A stretch of 64,000 nucleotides of DNA from DASXMT01 sp963781305 (lineage in GTDB: Bacteria > Actinomycetota > Acidimicrobiia > Acidimicrobiales > RAAP-2): NCBI GenBank assembly GCA_963781305.1, contig CAWAFL010000014.1, positions 248,001 to 312,000 on the forward strand, read 5' to 3'. The notes under the pieces were generated by a model. That model did not search any database. It was not told where the DNA came from and worked only from the letters and a program-made list of their open reading frames with translations. Both the position numbers and the translations under genes were made by a program. Shown here one piece after another: positions 42,869 through 51,917 of the stretch. Positions within the stretch are counted from its first letter, which is position 1, and each line of letters starts with the position of its first letter.

Positions 42869-44038
42869 ATGACAACACCCGTGAGTCAAGTCGACATGGT
42901 CGGCACCCTGCCCAAGCTCGAACCCACTGCCTCGAAGACGACGCGGTCCAAACGTCGGGCCGACCCTCAACGGGCCGGGCGGAAGCGATGGTGGATCCCC
43001 GGGGTCATCGTGATTGTGGTCGCCATCGCCGCCACCGTCACCATCGTCATTCGGTCAAAGCCAGCGGGGCCGGCGCCGGCCGCCCGGGCTGCTCTGCCGC
43101 CGCCGGCATCGGCCACCGCCCCGGCCACCATCTACTCCCCGGACCAGTGGGTCTCGGACCCAGCTGTCCTGGTGGAAGGCCACCGCACGTACCTCTACAC
43201 CACTGGACTCGGCAAGTTCGTCGCGCCCCACATACCGGTGCGGGTCATGAACGGTGCGCCGACCCTGGCGCAGCCCACCGATGCCATGCCCACGCTCCCC
43301 TCGTGGTCCTGGGGGTGGCTCTGGGCGCCCACCGTCGTGAAGGTCTCAAGCCACCACTACGTCATGTGGTTCAGCTCAGAGGACGTGCATCGTACGAACC
43401 CGGACGGCGTGGACTCTGAGTGCATCGGGAACGCCACCTCGGACAACCCCCTCGGTCCATTCACCCCAGCGGCGGCGCCGGTGATCTGCCAGCAATGGGG
43501 AAGTATCGACCCGCGGGTCTTCACCGCCGCCAACGGCGACCGCTGGATGCTCTGGAAGGCCGACAACAACGCAGACCACACCCAGGTCATCCCCACCACG
43601 ATCTGGTCGCAGCGGCTCGGACCCACGGGCACCACCCTCGTGGGCAAGCCCACACAGATCGCAGTGGCCAGCCAGCCGTGGGAGCAGGGCCTGATCGAGG
43701 CCCCTGACCTGGTGCAGTCGGGCAAGAAGTACTACCTGTTCTTCTCTGGCAACTCGAGCAACCAGCCCACCGCGGGGATCGGGTACGAGACATGCAAGGG
43801 CCCGCAGGGCCCGTGCACCGATACCAGGACGACTCCCTTCCTGACCGGGAACGCCCAGGGGCAAGGACCAAGCGAGGAGTCGCTGTTCACCCAGAACGGG
43901 GTCACGTGGCTCATGTACACCCCCACCGCCATCTACCAGCCTTACCAGTTCCCCTACATGGCCGTCGCCCGGGTCGCCTTCGGCCCGAACGGCCCCTATC
44001 TGGCCCAATTCGACGGCAAGGTACCGGGCCGGGCCTAA
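42869..44038 (+). CDS. Membrane-anchored glycoside hydrolase family 43 protein
   Basis: About 389 residues. A basic stretch (TRSKRRADPQRAGRKRWW) precedes one helix, GVIVIVVAIAATVTIVI, near residues 52-68. An Ala/Pro linker and a five-bladed propeller domain follow. GH43 catalytic positions are visible: Asp in VSDPAVLVEG, Asp in WGSIDPRVF, and Glu in LIEAPDLVQSG. It would act outside the cell on arabinan- or xylan-like polymers; specificity is unknown. ATG 42869 avoids overlap with lnt; the frame is open back to 42665. The gene is followed by a four-copy 15 bp repeat. Confidence 0.85.
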   Translation: MTTPVSQVDMVGTLPKLEPTASKTTRSKRRADPQRAGRKRWWIPGVIVIVVAIAATVTIVIRSKPAGPAPAARAALPPPASATAPATIYSPDQWVSDPAVLVEGHRTYLYTTGLGKFVAPHIPVRVMNGAPTLAQPTDAMPTLPSWSWGWLWAPTVVKVSSHHYVMWFSSEDVHRTNPDGVDSECIGNATSDNPLGPFTPAAAPVICQQWGSIDPRVFTAANGDRWMLWKADNNADHTQVIPTTIWSQRLGPTGTTLVGKPTQIAVASQPWEQGLIEAPDLVQSGKKYYLFFSGNSSNQPTAGIGYETCKGPQGPCTDTRTTPFLTGNAQGQGPSEESLFTQNGVTWLMYTPTAIYQPYQFPYMAVARVAFGPNGPYLAQFDGKVPGRA

Positions 44039-44050
44039 CCGTCCTTGCCG

Positions 44051-44111
44051 AGCACCGTCTCGTCCGACACCGCCTTGTCCGGCACCGTCTCGTCCGGCAC
44101 TGCCCTCGTCC
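44051..44111. repeat. Four 15 bp repeats between GH43 and HAD genes
   Basis: agcaccgtctcgtcc, gacaccgccttgtcc, ggcaccgtctcgtcc and a last 16 bp copy follow each other in the short gap between two convergent stops. Confidence 0.85.
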
Positions 44112-44118
44112 AGCGGCT

Positions 44119-44607
44119 CTAGTCGTAGTAGCCGGAGTGGATGTAGACGCAGGGAATCCCCTCGGCATGGAACATGGCGAAATTGTTCGGATCGTCCTCG
44201 AACGCAAGTCGCAGGTCGAACCCGTACTCACGCAACTCGTCGACCGCGTCCCGCTTGAACATCGTCACCTGGGCATAGTCCCCTCTGGACCGCATGACCA
44301 GGAGATCCCACCGCAGGCCGTACCGGGCCAGCCAGGCCAGTGTTTGGGGTTGTACGCGGAACGGGCGACCGGTGAGGAGCACGACCTGGAGTCGAGGATC
44401 GAGCAGTTCGAGCAGTCGGGCCAGTTCCTCGACGACCTGGTCGTCGCCACACGCCTCGAAGAAGCGGTCCCAGTCCCGATGGCCACGCTCCAAGAAGTGC
44501 TGCCGACCGGCGGCGTCGGACAGCACGCCGTCCATGTCGAAGACGACGGCCTCGCCCGGCTGGGCCACGGGACCGTCACGCCAGGCCCAGTTGGACGGCG
44601 TCCTCAC
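44119..44607 (-). CDS. HAD-superfamily phosphatase (polynucleotide kinase 3'-phosphatase-like)
   Basis: About 162 residues. Motif I is VVFDMDGVLSD with the nucleophilic Asp and the acid Asp two residues later. VVLLTGRPFRVQPQT contains motif II Thr. KRDAVDEL supplies motif III Lys and LAFEDDPNN motif IV. The small size and the GRDWDRFFEAC-like cap fit the PNKP phosphatase/LNS2-like branch. The substrate is unknown: nucleic acid 3'-phosphate or a small phosphate ester. GTG 44607 is used; a TTG at 44664 is in frame upstream. It converges with the GH43 gene. Confidence 0.75.
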   Translation of the reverse strand: MRTPSNWAWRDGPVAQPGEAVVFDMDGVLSDAAGRQHFLERGHRDWDRFFEACGDDQVVEELARLLELLDPRLQVVLLTGRPFRVQPQTLAWLARYGLRWDLLVMRSRGDYAQVTMFKRDAVDELREYGFDLRLAFEDDPNNFAMFHAEGIPCVYIHSGYYD

Positions 44608-44704
44608 CCTTGTACCGTCGCTGCCGACCAATGGACCGTCCCGTCTGCCCCACGCACCACGCAATTCACCCGTTCACCAGTAATTTCTGTTCGTGCAGCG
44701 CACA

Positions 44705-44710
44705 TATAAT
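44705..44710 (+). promoter_or_regulatory. Consensus -10 box TATAAT before the fusion gene
   Basis: A perfect TATAAT lies 67 nt before GTG 44778 in an AT-richer patch (44670-44740). No matching -35 hexamer was found. A second possible box, TACGAT at 44763-44768, ends 9 nt before the start. Confidence 0.4.
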
Positions 44711-44777
44711 GCCTGTTCAGCGTTCTCTAAGCGTGGTGGCGAGCCTAACGCCAGCGGAACTCTACGATTGAGGGCGC

Positions 44778-47700
44778 GTGAGCAACGGAAATTCACAGGT
44801 GGCACCGACCACCACACCTGAGGACCGCGTTGCCCGCATCCCGGACGCCCCTGATGGACCTTCATCGGCGGCTCCCACCGACGTCGACACCGTCATCGAT
44901 ATCCCCATCGGGCGTCGGGTCATGGTGGTCAGCGACCTGTTGCTCACCGGCGAGGCCACTGCGTCCACGCTGGCCCTCACCAGCGAGCTGGCCCTAACCC
45001 TGGATGCCTGGAACGGTCCCGGGATCCTGATCATTGCCGGCAACCTGTTCGACCTGACCGGGAACGGGCCCACGCTCGACGAGACCCAGGCGGCCATGCG
45101 GGCCCATCCCAAGCTACGCGAGGCTCTGGCCCGGTTTCTCGAAGGAGACGAGCGCCGGGTTATCCGGCAGACCGGGACCCACGAGCCCGGATTCGACACC
45201 GATCCCCTCACCATGGCCGCGCTGGTGGACCTGGGCGTGGAACGGGCTGAGGGCGTCGACCTCATCCTGCACACCGCGGCCGGCGCGCGCACGGTACGGG
45301 TCGAACCGGGCGAGCACGCCTACGCGTCACCGACCAGTGTCACTGAGTCGGAGTTCGATCCGGCCGCTGACGCCAAGCCCGGCGCGGTCGAGCGCTCCCT
45401 GGCCGGCAAGAGCTGGCGGACGCTGGCCGAGCGATCGGCGAGCGACGCCCCGTGGTTCGAAGGACTGCACCGCCTGAGCGATCCTTCCGCCCTCTCCCGG
45501 TTCGTCACCTCCCGGCTGCTCTACCGCCGGCTGGGTCGCTACGCCTGGTGGCTCTTGGTCCCCTTCGCCGTGGCCATCGCGTTGAAGTTCCTCCTTACCC
45601 CGACCGTCCTCCGACATGCGGGGACCGGGGTCGCCGGACGGACGCTCCGGCATGTCCACACGGCAGGGTGGGGTAGCCGGCTGTCGGTGGCCGCCCTGTT
45701 CGCCATCGTCGTCTTTGCCGTGCTGGCCCTGGCCCTCGGCCTGCTGAGCCGCCGCGTCTGGTCGGTGCTGGGTGGAGGCGCCCTCAACGCGGTGCGCATC
45801 GAAGGCGCGGCCAACGACACGGCGCGCGATGCCGGCCGCCTCCTGATGGCTGCTGGACACACCGGATTGATCACTGCTGCCACCTTCCAACCGGAACTGA
45901 CCAACCTCGGTGTCGGCTTCTACGCCAACGTGGGGGCCACCACCGAAGTGGTCGAGGAGCAGCCGGGGCGCCTGGGACTGCCGCCCGTCTTCATCCACCG
46001 TCAGCGTCTGAGCTGGGTGGAGCTCGAGACGGGTGCCGATCTCCACGTGCGGTTGCTGTACGCCGAGAGCGACGTTCCCTCCCACAGCCTGCTCGAGCGG
46101 CTGGTATCGATCCGGCACATGGTGCGCACCGTGCATCCGATGGTGGTGGCCTCGTACCCGAAGGGCGAATCGTGGCCGCCGGCACCCGATCTGCGCCAGT
46201 CCCATCGCCGGACCCGTCGGGTGCGTCGCCTGGCGTCTGCCGCCATTCTGGTCGCCGGCATCATCGACCTCCTCGACGCCATCACCCCCCCGTTGCGGGC
46301 CCGGTTGCACGTGGTGTTGGAGGTGCTCCCCCTGCGGGCCTCGGAGCTGGCCGGCGCGCTGGTGGCCCTCGCCGGCATGGGCCTGTTGGCGCTGGGGCGG
46401 GGCGTGCTGCGAGGCCAGCGCCGGGCCTGGCGGGTGTGCGTGGCACTACTCGGCGTCACGCTGTTCTTACATCTGGTGGCCGGGGGTGATGTCGAGGAAT
46501 CGCTCTTCGCCCTGGGGGTTCTCATCGTCCTCCTCGTCTACCGCCGGGACTTCCAGGCTGCCTCGGACTGGTCATCGTTGCGGTCGGCAATCGTGGCCCT
46601 GGTGGGCGGGGCGGTGGCTATCACCATCGGCGCCACCATCTCCATCGAGATCTCCGCCCACTTCAGCCGACACCACCGGTTCCAGATCTCGTGGGTGCAG
46701 GCGTACCAAGCGGCGGCCGAGCGCATGGTCGGCGTCCGCTCGATTCCCTTGCCCACCCGGTTCGACCGGTTCTTCGCGCCCAGTCTGCTGGTCATCGGCA
46801 TCGGTCTGGTCGGCGTGGCCTTGTTCTTGTTATCCCGGCCCGTCGTGGACCGACGACTGACCACCGGACGGGCCGCTGAGTTCCGAGCCCGGGACATCGT
46901 GCGCCGGCATGGCCAGAGCACCCTCGACTACTTCGCCCTCCGCTCCGACAAGCAGTGGTTCTTCTTTCGGGACAGCCTGGTGGCCTACGCCATCTACGGA
47001 GGGATCTGCCTCATCGCCCCCGACCCGATCGGACCGCGCAACGAACGCGAACAGGTATGGGGGGCGTTCCGCCGGTTTGCCGACGATCACGGTTGGGTGC
47101 CGGCCATCATGGGCGCCGGGGAAGAGTGGCTGCCCGTCTACAACGAGTCGGGGATGCACAACGTGTACATCGGCGACGAAGCAGTCGTGGACATCCAGCA
47201 ATTCTCACTGGCCGGAGGGGGCAAGAAGGGCCTGCGTCAGGCCCACAATCGAATCAAGAAGTACGGCTATACCGCCACCTTCCACGACCCGTCCGGACTC
47301 GATCGGGAAACGGCTGCCGAGCTCATCTCGTTGATGGGACTCAGCCGTCGTGGTGACCAGGAGCGCGGCTTCTCCATGATGTTGGGTCGGATCTTCGACC
47401 CCCGCGACCAGGGACTGCTCCTCACCGTCGTCCACGGCCCCGATGGGCACCCGGCGGCCATGTGCCAGTTCGTTCCGGCCACGGGCATCAACGGCTATTC
47501 CCTCGACCTCATGCGTCGGGATCCCGGCGAACATCCCAACGGGCTGTTGGATTTCGCCCTGTGCTCCACCATTGAGCACCTCAAAGCCAACGGCTACGGC
47601 GGGCTCAGCCTCAACTTCGCCGCCCTTCGATCCACCCTGGCCGGCGAGAAGGGTGACAGCACGGTGCAGCGGGCAGAGCGGTGGTTCCTCAAACGGATAT

Positions 47701-48086
47701 CGAGCTTCGCCCAAATCGAGACGCTGTGGCGATTCAACGCCAAGTACGATCCCGACTGGCTCCCTCGCTATGTCGCCTTCGACACGGCCGAGCATCTGGT
47801 GCCGGTCATCATGGCCATCTTGCGAGCCGAGTCCCTGTGGGAGATCCCCGTCCTCGGCCGACTCCTGGCCGTCGGGGCGGAGAAGCGCATGCAGGCGGCA
47901 CGGCGAGAGACCGACGAGGCCATCGCCGAGAGCCTGGCCGTGGCCGATGCCAACGGCACGGCCGCGGAGTGCGAGCGCGGCGATGACAACAGCCTCCCGA
48001 CCGACAGCGCGGTACCGACCGACAGCGCGGTACCGACCGACGACGCGCGGTGCGACCCAACTGCGCGCTACCAACCGATCCCCTGA
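44778..48086 (+). CDS. Fusion: degenerate metallophosphoesterase domain plus lysyl-phosphatidylglycerol synthase-like (DUF2156) domain
   Basis: A 1102-residue membrane protein. Residues 46-190 and 340-450 look like one calcineurin-type phosphoesterase fold split by two helices (254-274 and 302-324). Its metal motifs are lost: SDLLL for SDLHL, AGNLFD for GD, TGTHEP for GNHE and AATFQPEL for GHTHxPEL. Six more helices (485-690) lead to the aminoacyl-PG synthase domain at about 705-1035 (KQWFFFRDSLVAYAIYGGICL, VVDIQQFSLAGGGKKGLRQAHNR, RRGDQERGFSMMLGRIFDPRD, GYSLDLMRR, LSLNFAALRS). That domain transfers Lys or Ala from tRNA to phosphatidylglycerol at the cytoplasmic face and lowers membrane charge. 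The flippase domain of full MprF is absent. The C-terminus has an 18 bp repeat. Confidence 0.85.
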   Translation: MSNGNSQVAPTTTPEDRVARIPDAPDGPSSAAPTDVDTVIDIPIGRRVMVVSDLLLTGEATASTLALTSELALTLDAWNGPGILIIAGNLFDLTGNGPTLDETQAAMRAHPKLREALARFLEGDERRVIRQTGTHEPGFDTDPLTMAALVDLGVERAEGVDLILHTAAGARTVRVEPGEHAYASPTSVTESEFDPAADAKPGAVERSLAGKSWRTLAERSASDAPWFEGLHRLSDPSALSRFVTSRLLYRRLGRYAWWLLVPFAVAIALKFLLTPTVLRHAGTGVAGRTLRHVHTAGWGSRLSVAALFAIVVFAVLALALGLLSRRVWSVLGGGALNAVRIEGAANDTARDAGRLLMAAGHTGLITAATFQPELTNLGVGFYANVGATTEVVEEQPGRLGLPPVFIHRQRLSWVELETGADLHVRLLYAESDVPSHSLLERLVSIRHMVRTVHPMVVASYPKGESWPPAPDLRQSHRRTRRVRRLASAAILVAGIIDLLDAITPPLRARLHVVLEVLPLRASELAGALVALAGMGLLALGRGVLRGQRRAWRVCVALLGVTLFLHLVAGGDVEESLFALGVLIVLLVYRRDFQAASDWSSLRSAIVALVGGAVAITIGATISIEISAHFSRHHRFQISWVQAYQAAAERMVGVRSIPLPTRFDRFFAPSLLVIGIGLVGVALFLLSRPVVDRRLTTGRAAEFRARDIVRRHGQSTLDYFALRSDKQWFFFRDSLVAYAIYGGICLIAPDPIGPRNEREQVWGAFRRFADDHGWVPAIMGAGEEWLPVYNESGMHNVYIGDEAVVDIQQFSLAGGGKKGLRQAHNRIKKYGYTATFHDPSGLDRETAAELISLMGLSRRGDQERGFSMMLGRIFDPRDQGLLLTVVHGPDGHPAAMCQFVPATGINGYSLDLMRRDPGEHPNGLLDFALCSTIEHLKANGYGGLSLNFAALRSTLAGEKGDSTVQRAERWFLKRISSFAQIETLWRFNAKYDPDWLPRYVAFDTAEHLVPVIMAILRAESLWEIPVLGRLLAVGAEKRMQAARRETDEAIAESLAVADANGTAAECERGDDNSLPTDSAVPTDSAVPTDDARCDPTARYQPIP
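47999..48034 (+). repeat. Two to three 18 bp repeats at the end of the fusion gene
   Basis: gaccgacagcgcggtacc is repeated exactly, with a third partial copy, coding for DSAVPT peptides close to the stop. Confidence 0.85.
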
Positions 48087-48120
48087 ACGGAGCGCCCACC
48101 ACCGATCCCGTGGGGACCCC

Positions 48121-48164
48121 TATCCGACGGTGACCTGAGCGATATCCGACGGTGATCTGAGCGA
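48121..48164. repeat. Two 22 bp direct repeats after the fusion gene
   Basis: Positions 48121-48142 and 48143-48164 differ at one base (tatccgacggtgac/tctgagcga type). They lie between convergent genes and may be a remnant slippage product or a binding site pair. Confidence 0.7.
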
Positions 48165-48255
48165 ACGTCGGGGCCACGTTGGAGGACCGCTCGAGATCAG
48201 CCGCAGTTCAAGTGATCTGTTGCTGTGTCGACCTCCGGCGGGTCGACAGCCATCG

Positions 48256-48546
48256 CTAGCTTCTGCTCGCGCGCTCGCTCTTGCTCCGCTTGCGTCGCCA
48301 GAGCAGCAGCCGGTCGGCCAGCGCACCGAGGATGGCGGTGACCAGGAGGACCCAGATGAGGCGCACGTGAGCGCTGAAGAAGACAAAGCTGACGGTGACC
48401 TTCTCGCTGTTCTTCACCACGAAGGCGACGAGGACGATGACGATGACGAGCGCGGCGACGATCCGGGCGATGTCCTTCCGCTGTCGCTTCTGGACCCCCG
48501 ACGTTGGCGGCGGACTGGGCAAACCGCTGGTTGGGGTGGCGCTCAT
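48256..48546 (-). CDS. LapA-domain (DUF1049) membrane protein
   Basis: About 96 residues with two helices: ARIVAALVIVIVLVAFVVKNSEKVTVSFVFF, then VRLIWVLLVTAILGALADRLLLWRRKR. The N-terminal helix followed by KNSEKVTVSF and a second helix ending in Arg/Lys is the LapA pattern. In E. coli LapA helps LPS assembly; actinobacterial members are uncharacterised. ATG 48546 (MSATPTSG) is chosen, since GAGGGG stands 9 nt upstream; an ATG at 48555 is in frame too. Confidence 0.8.
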   Translation of the reverse strand: MSATPTSGLPSPPPTSGVQKRQRKDIARIVAALVIVIVLVAFVVKNSEKVTVSFVFFSAHVRLIWVLLVTAILGALADRLLLWRRKRSKSERASRS

Positions 48547-48630
48547 GATCCACATCCCCTCTGTGTTCAGACGTGACCCTCAGAGTAACCGGAGCACCTC
48601 TGCGCCACGGGGACGCCCCCTTTACATCGG

Positions 48631-50337
48631 CTAGCCGACGAACAACAAGGTGGCCTGGTGGGCGAAGTCGATGATCGGTTCGGGGATGATGCCGAAGACC
48701 ACGGTGAAGCCGGCGCACAACGAGATGGCCACCCAGGTCAGGGCGGGGACACGCACCACTCGACCAGCCACGTCGGCATCGGCCGGCGCCTCGGTGATCA
48801 GGGCCAGGTCGGTTCGTTCGGCCTCGCCGGGCTGATGGGCCAGGCCCGAGCGCTCCTTGGACACGCCCTCCCCGTCGACGGCGTCTCCCGCCGACCCAAC
48901 CGACCCCGCCGACGCCACCGCCGTTTCCCCGTCCAGCACTCCAGCGGTGGGGTCGGCCACGGCGCCCACCGGCGAGTACATGGTGATTCCTATCCGCAGG
49001 TAGAAGAAGGCGGCAATGGCCGCTGACACCATCGCCACCACGGCCAGGGCATAGGAGTGGACGTCCACAGCCGCCGCAACCACCTGGAACTTGGCCAGGA
49101 AGCCGGTGGTGAACGGGATCCCGGCCTGAGCCAGGAGGAAGATGGCGAACGCCCCGGCCAACACGGGCTGGCGACGGGCCAGGCCGCGATAGTCCGACAG
49201 CTGGTGGCCGGTGTCCCCCTCCCGTCCCATCACCGTGATCACGGCGAAGGTGCCGATGACCATGAACATGTACGCAAACAAGTAGTAGAGCGACGCAGAC
49301 ACGCCCCGGGCATCGGCCGCCTGCACGCCCAACAGGATGAATCCGGCATGGTTGATCGACGAGTACGCCATCATGCGTTTGACGTCGCGCTGGACCAGAG
49401 CCAGCACCGCTCCGACCACCAGGCTGAGGATGGCCAGACCCCACACGATGGGCTGCCAGTCGGTCCGGACGACGCCGAAGGACGACACGAACACCCGCAA
49501 CAGGGCGGCGAAGGCACCGGCCTTGGCCACCGCGGCCATGAAGCCGGTGATGGGCGAGGGTGCACCCTGGTAGACGTCAGGCGACCACATGTGGAAGGGC
49601 ACCGCGGCGATCTTGAAGCCGAAGCCGACCAGCAACAGAGCCAGTCCGGCCAAGAGCACGCCGTTGGAGGCCACCACGTTCTTGGACAGGTAGCTGGCGA
49701 TCTGGGGCAGGTTGGTCGTTCCCGTGGCCCCGTAGGCCAGGGCGATCCCGTAGACGAAGATGGCCGACGAGAACGCCCCGAGTATGAAGTACTTGAGGGC
49801 CGCCTCGCCCGATTCGGCTCGCTTGTGGTTGAACGCGGCCAGCACGTAGAGGGCGATCGAGAGGATCTCGAGGCCGAGGAAGACCACGATGAGGTCGTTG
49901 GCCGACCCCATGAGCATCGCCCCCGACGCCGACAACATGGCCAGCACGTGGAACTCGCATCCCTCGATCCCCTCACGGCGCAGGTAGCCGTCACCGATCA
50001 GGGCGGTGAGGAGGATGGTGATGGACACCACGATCTGGATGAAGACGCTGAAGCCGTCGTAGGCGACGGCCCCGGCAATGGTCACCGATGCCCCGTGGGT
50101 GGTCACATCGTGCCACTGGACGATGGCCGCAGCCAGGGCGGCCACCGAGATGACCACGGTGCCCCAGGTGCTCACCCCCACCCCGAAGATCTTGCGGAGC
50201 AGAGAGGAAGCCCCCATGAGCAGGATGGCCCCACCCATCATGATGAGGATGGGCAGGATGCTCAGGTAGTTGATGTGCGGGGTGTGGAAGGCGGCGGTGG
50301 TCGAGGTGGCGGCGGCCAGGAGGTTGGCGTGCATCAC
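48631..50337 (-). CDS. nuoN: NADH-quinone oxidoreductase subunit N
   Basis: A 568-residue antiporter-like subunit of complex I with about 14 helices. Conserved features include the helix pair around FKIAAVPFHMWSPDVYQGAPSPITGF with functional Lys and His, and VKRMMAYSSINHAGFILLG. It forms one of three proton channels of the membrane arm. A 70-residue Gly/Ala/Glu-rich loop (about 470-545) is inserted before the last helix. It is the last gene of the nuo operon; GTG 50337 overlaps the nuoM stop. Confidence 0.95.
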   Translation of the reverse strand: MMHANLLAAATSTTAAFHTPHINYLSILPILIMMGGAILLMGASSLLRKIFGVGVSTWGTVVISVAALAAAIVQWHDVTTHGASVTIAGAVAYDGFSVFIQIVVSITILLTALIGDGYLRREGIEGCEFHVLAMLSASGAMLMGSANDLIVVFLGLEILSIALYVLAAFNHKRAESGEAALKYFILGAFSSAIFVYGIALAYGATGTTNLPQIASYLSKNVVASNGVLLAGLALLLVGFGFKIAAVPFHMWSPDVYQGAPSPITGFMAAVAKAGAFAALLRVFVSSFGVVRTDWQPIVWGLAILSLVVGAVLALVQRDVKRMMAYSSINHAGFILLGVQAADARGVSASLYYLFAYMFMVIGTFAVITVMGREGDTGHQLSDYRGLARRQPVLAGAFAIFLLAQAGIPFTTGFLAKFQVVAAAVDVHSYALAVVAMVSAAIAAFFYLRIGITMYSPVGAVADPTAGVLDGETAVASAGSVGSAGDAVDGEGVSKERSGLAHQPGEAERTDLALITEAPADADVAGRVVRVPALTWVAISLCAGFTVVFGIIPEPIIDFAHQATLLFVG

Positions 50338-51917
50338 GGCTGACCTCCCGTTCCCGTGCTCGCCGTCGACGAGGCGATCCGGCCGGTGGCCGCCGGTGGC
50401 TGGTGGGTGTGGGTGACCTGGTCAACGTGGGCGAGCAGCTGGTTGACCGACGGGGTGATCCGGTCGAGCACCGGCTTGGGGTACACGCCGAGGAAGACGA
50501 TGATGACGATGAGCGGCACCATGATCAGCCGCTCGCTCCAGCCCAGGTCGCGCATCTTCTCGCTCTCGCGGTCGGGCTTGCCGTGGAAGACCTGTTGGTA
50601 CATCCAGAGCAGGTACACCGCGGCGAGCACGGTGCCCAGGGTGGCCGCAATCGCCCACCACCGGTGGACGAGGAAGGTGCCCGACAGGATGAGGAACTCA
50701 CCCACGAAGCCGTTCAGGCCCGGCAGTCCGATGGAGGCCATGACGAAGACGGTGAAGATGCCGGCCATCACCGGAGCGGACCACTGGAGCCCGCGGAGCT
50801 GGTTCACCTGCCATGTCTTGCGGCGCTCGTAGATCCAGCCGATGAGGATGAACATGGCGGCGATGATCAAGCCGTGATTGACCATCTGGAGGACGCCACC
50901 GGTGACCGCCTGGGTGGTCAGCGCGAACGTGCCCAGGGCGATGAAGCCGATGTGGGCCAGTGAGGAGTAGGCCACCAGCCGCTTCATGTCCTTTTGGACG
51001 GAGGCGACGATGGCTCCGTACAGGATGCCGATCACGGCCAGCGTCAACAGGATCGGGGCCAGCGTCCTCGTGGCCTGGGGGAACAAGTTGAGGTCGAACC
51101 GGACGATCCCGTAGGTCCCCAACTTGGCCATGACCGCGGCCAGGATCACCGATCCCGCCGTGGGTGCCTGGGCATAAGCGTCGGGCGACCAGGTATGGAA
51201 CGGGAACAGAGGGGCCTTGACGGCGAAGGCGGCCGTGAAGGCCAGGAACAGCAGCACCCCGGCCGTCCCTGAGAAGTGGGTGTGCATCAGGGCCGGGAGC
51301 TCGAAGGTGAACACCCCGGTCTGGGACTGGTGGATAAAGGCCACGGCCAGGATCCCCACCAGCAAGAAGGCCGAGCCGCCGAAGGTGTAGATGAAGAACT
51401 TGATCGCCGCGTATCCCCGGCGGGCATAGCCCCAGCCGCCGATGAGAAAGTACACCGGCACCAGGGTCAGCTCGAAGAAGAGGAAGAACAGCATGAGGTC
51501 GAGCGAGATGAAGCTCCCCAGGCACGCCGTCTCGAGCACCAGCAACCAGGCCACGAATGCTCGTGGATTCTTCTTCGTCCGAGCGCCCAGGAGGCATAAA
51601 GGGAACAGCAGGGCGGACAGGAGGACAAGGAACAGGGAGATCCCGTCGATGCCCAGCGACCAGTGGATGCCCAGGGCCTTGGCCCACACGTGGTTCGAGG
51701 TGAGCTGGTAGCCCCCGACTCCGGCGCGGAACTTGAAGGCGATGGCCACGGCGATGATCAGGGTCACCACCGTCACCACCAGGCCGACCACTTCGTGGAA
51801 CCACTTGGCCACCGACTCGGTCGGGATCAGCGCCACCACGGCCGCGCCAATGGCGGGCACCAGGACCAAGACGGTGAGAAAGGGAAAGGTGGACGAGTGG
51901 GTCACTGCTACCACCAC
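50334..51917 (-). CDS. nuoM: NADH-quinone oxidoreductase subunit M
   Basis: A 527-residue antiporter-like subunit M. ELTLVPVYFLIGGWG contains the conserved helix-5 Glu, and FAVKAPLFPFHTWSPDAYAQAPTAGSV the helix-7 Lys. SVQKDMKRLVAYSSLAHIGFIALG is the helix-8 region. It is a proton-translocating subunit of complex I. The GTG at 51917 overlaps the nuoL stop by 10 nt; nearby GTGs at 51914 and 51905 are alternatives. The C-terminal 25 residues are Thr/Ser/Gly-rich. Confidence 0.95.
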   Translation of the reverse strand: MVVAVTHSSTFPFLTVLVLVPAIGAAVVALIPTESVAKWFHEVVGLVVTVVTLIIAVAIAFKFRAGVGGYQLTSNHVWAKALGIHWSLGIDGISLFLVLLSALLFPLCLLGARTKKNPRAFVAWLLVLETACLGSFISLDLMLFFLFFELTLVPVYFLIGGWGYARRGYAAIKFFIYTFGGSAFLLVGILAVAFIHQSQTGVFTFELPALMHTHFSGTAGVLLFLAFTAAFAVKAPLFPFHTWSPDAYAQAPTAGSVILAAVMAKLGTYGIVRFDLNLFPQATRTLAPILLTLAVIGILYGAIVASVQKDMKRLVAYSSLAHIGFIALGTFALTTQAVTGGVLQMVNHGLIIAAMFILIGWIYERRKTWQVNQLRGLQWSAPVMAGIFTVFVMASIGLPGLNGFVGEFLILSGTFLVHRWWAIAATLGTVLAAVYLLWMYQQVFHGKPDRESEKMRDLGWSERLIMVPLIVIIVFLGVYPKPVLDRITPSVNQLLAHVDQVTHTHQPPAATGRIASSTASTGTGGQP

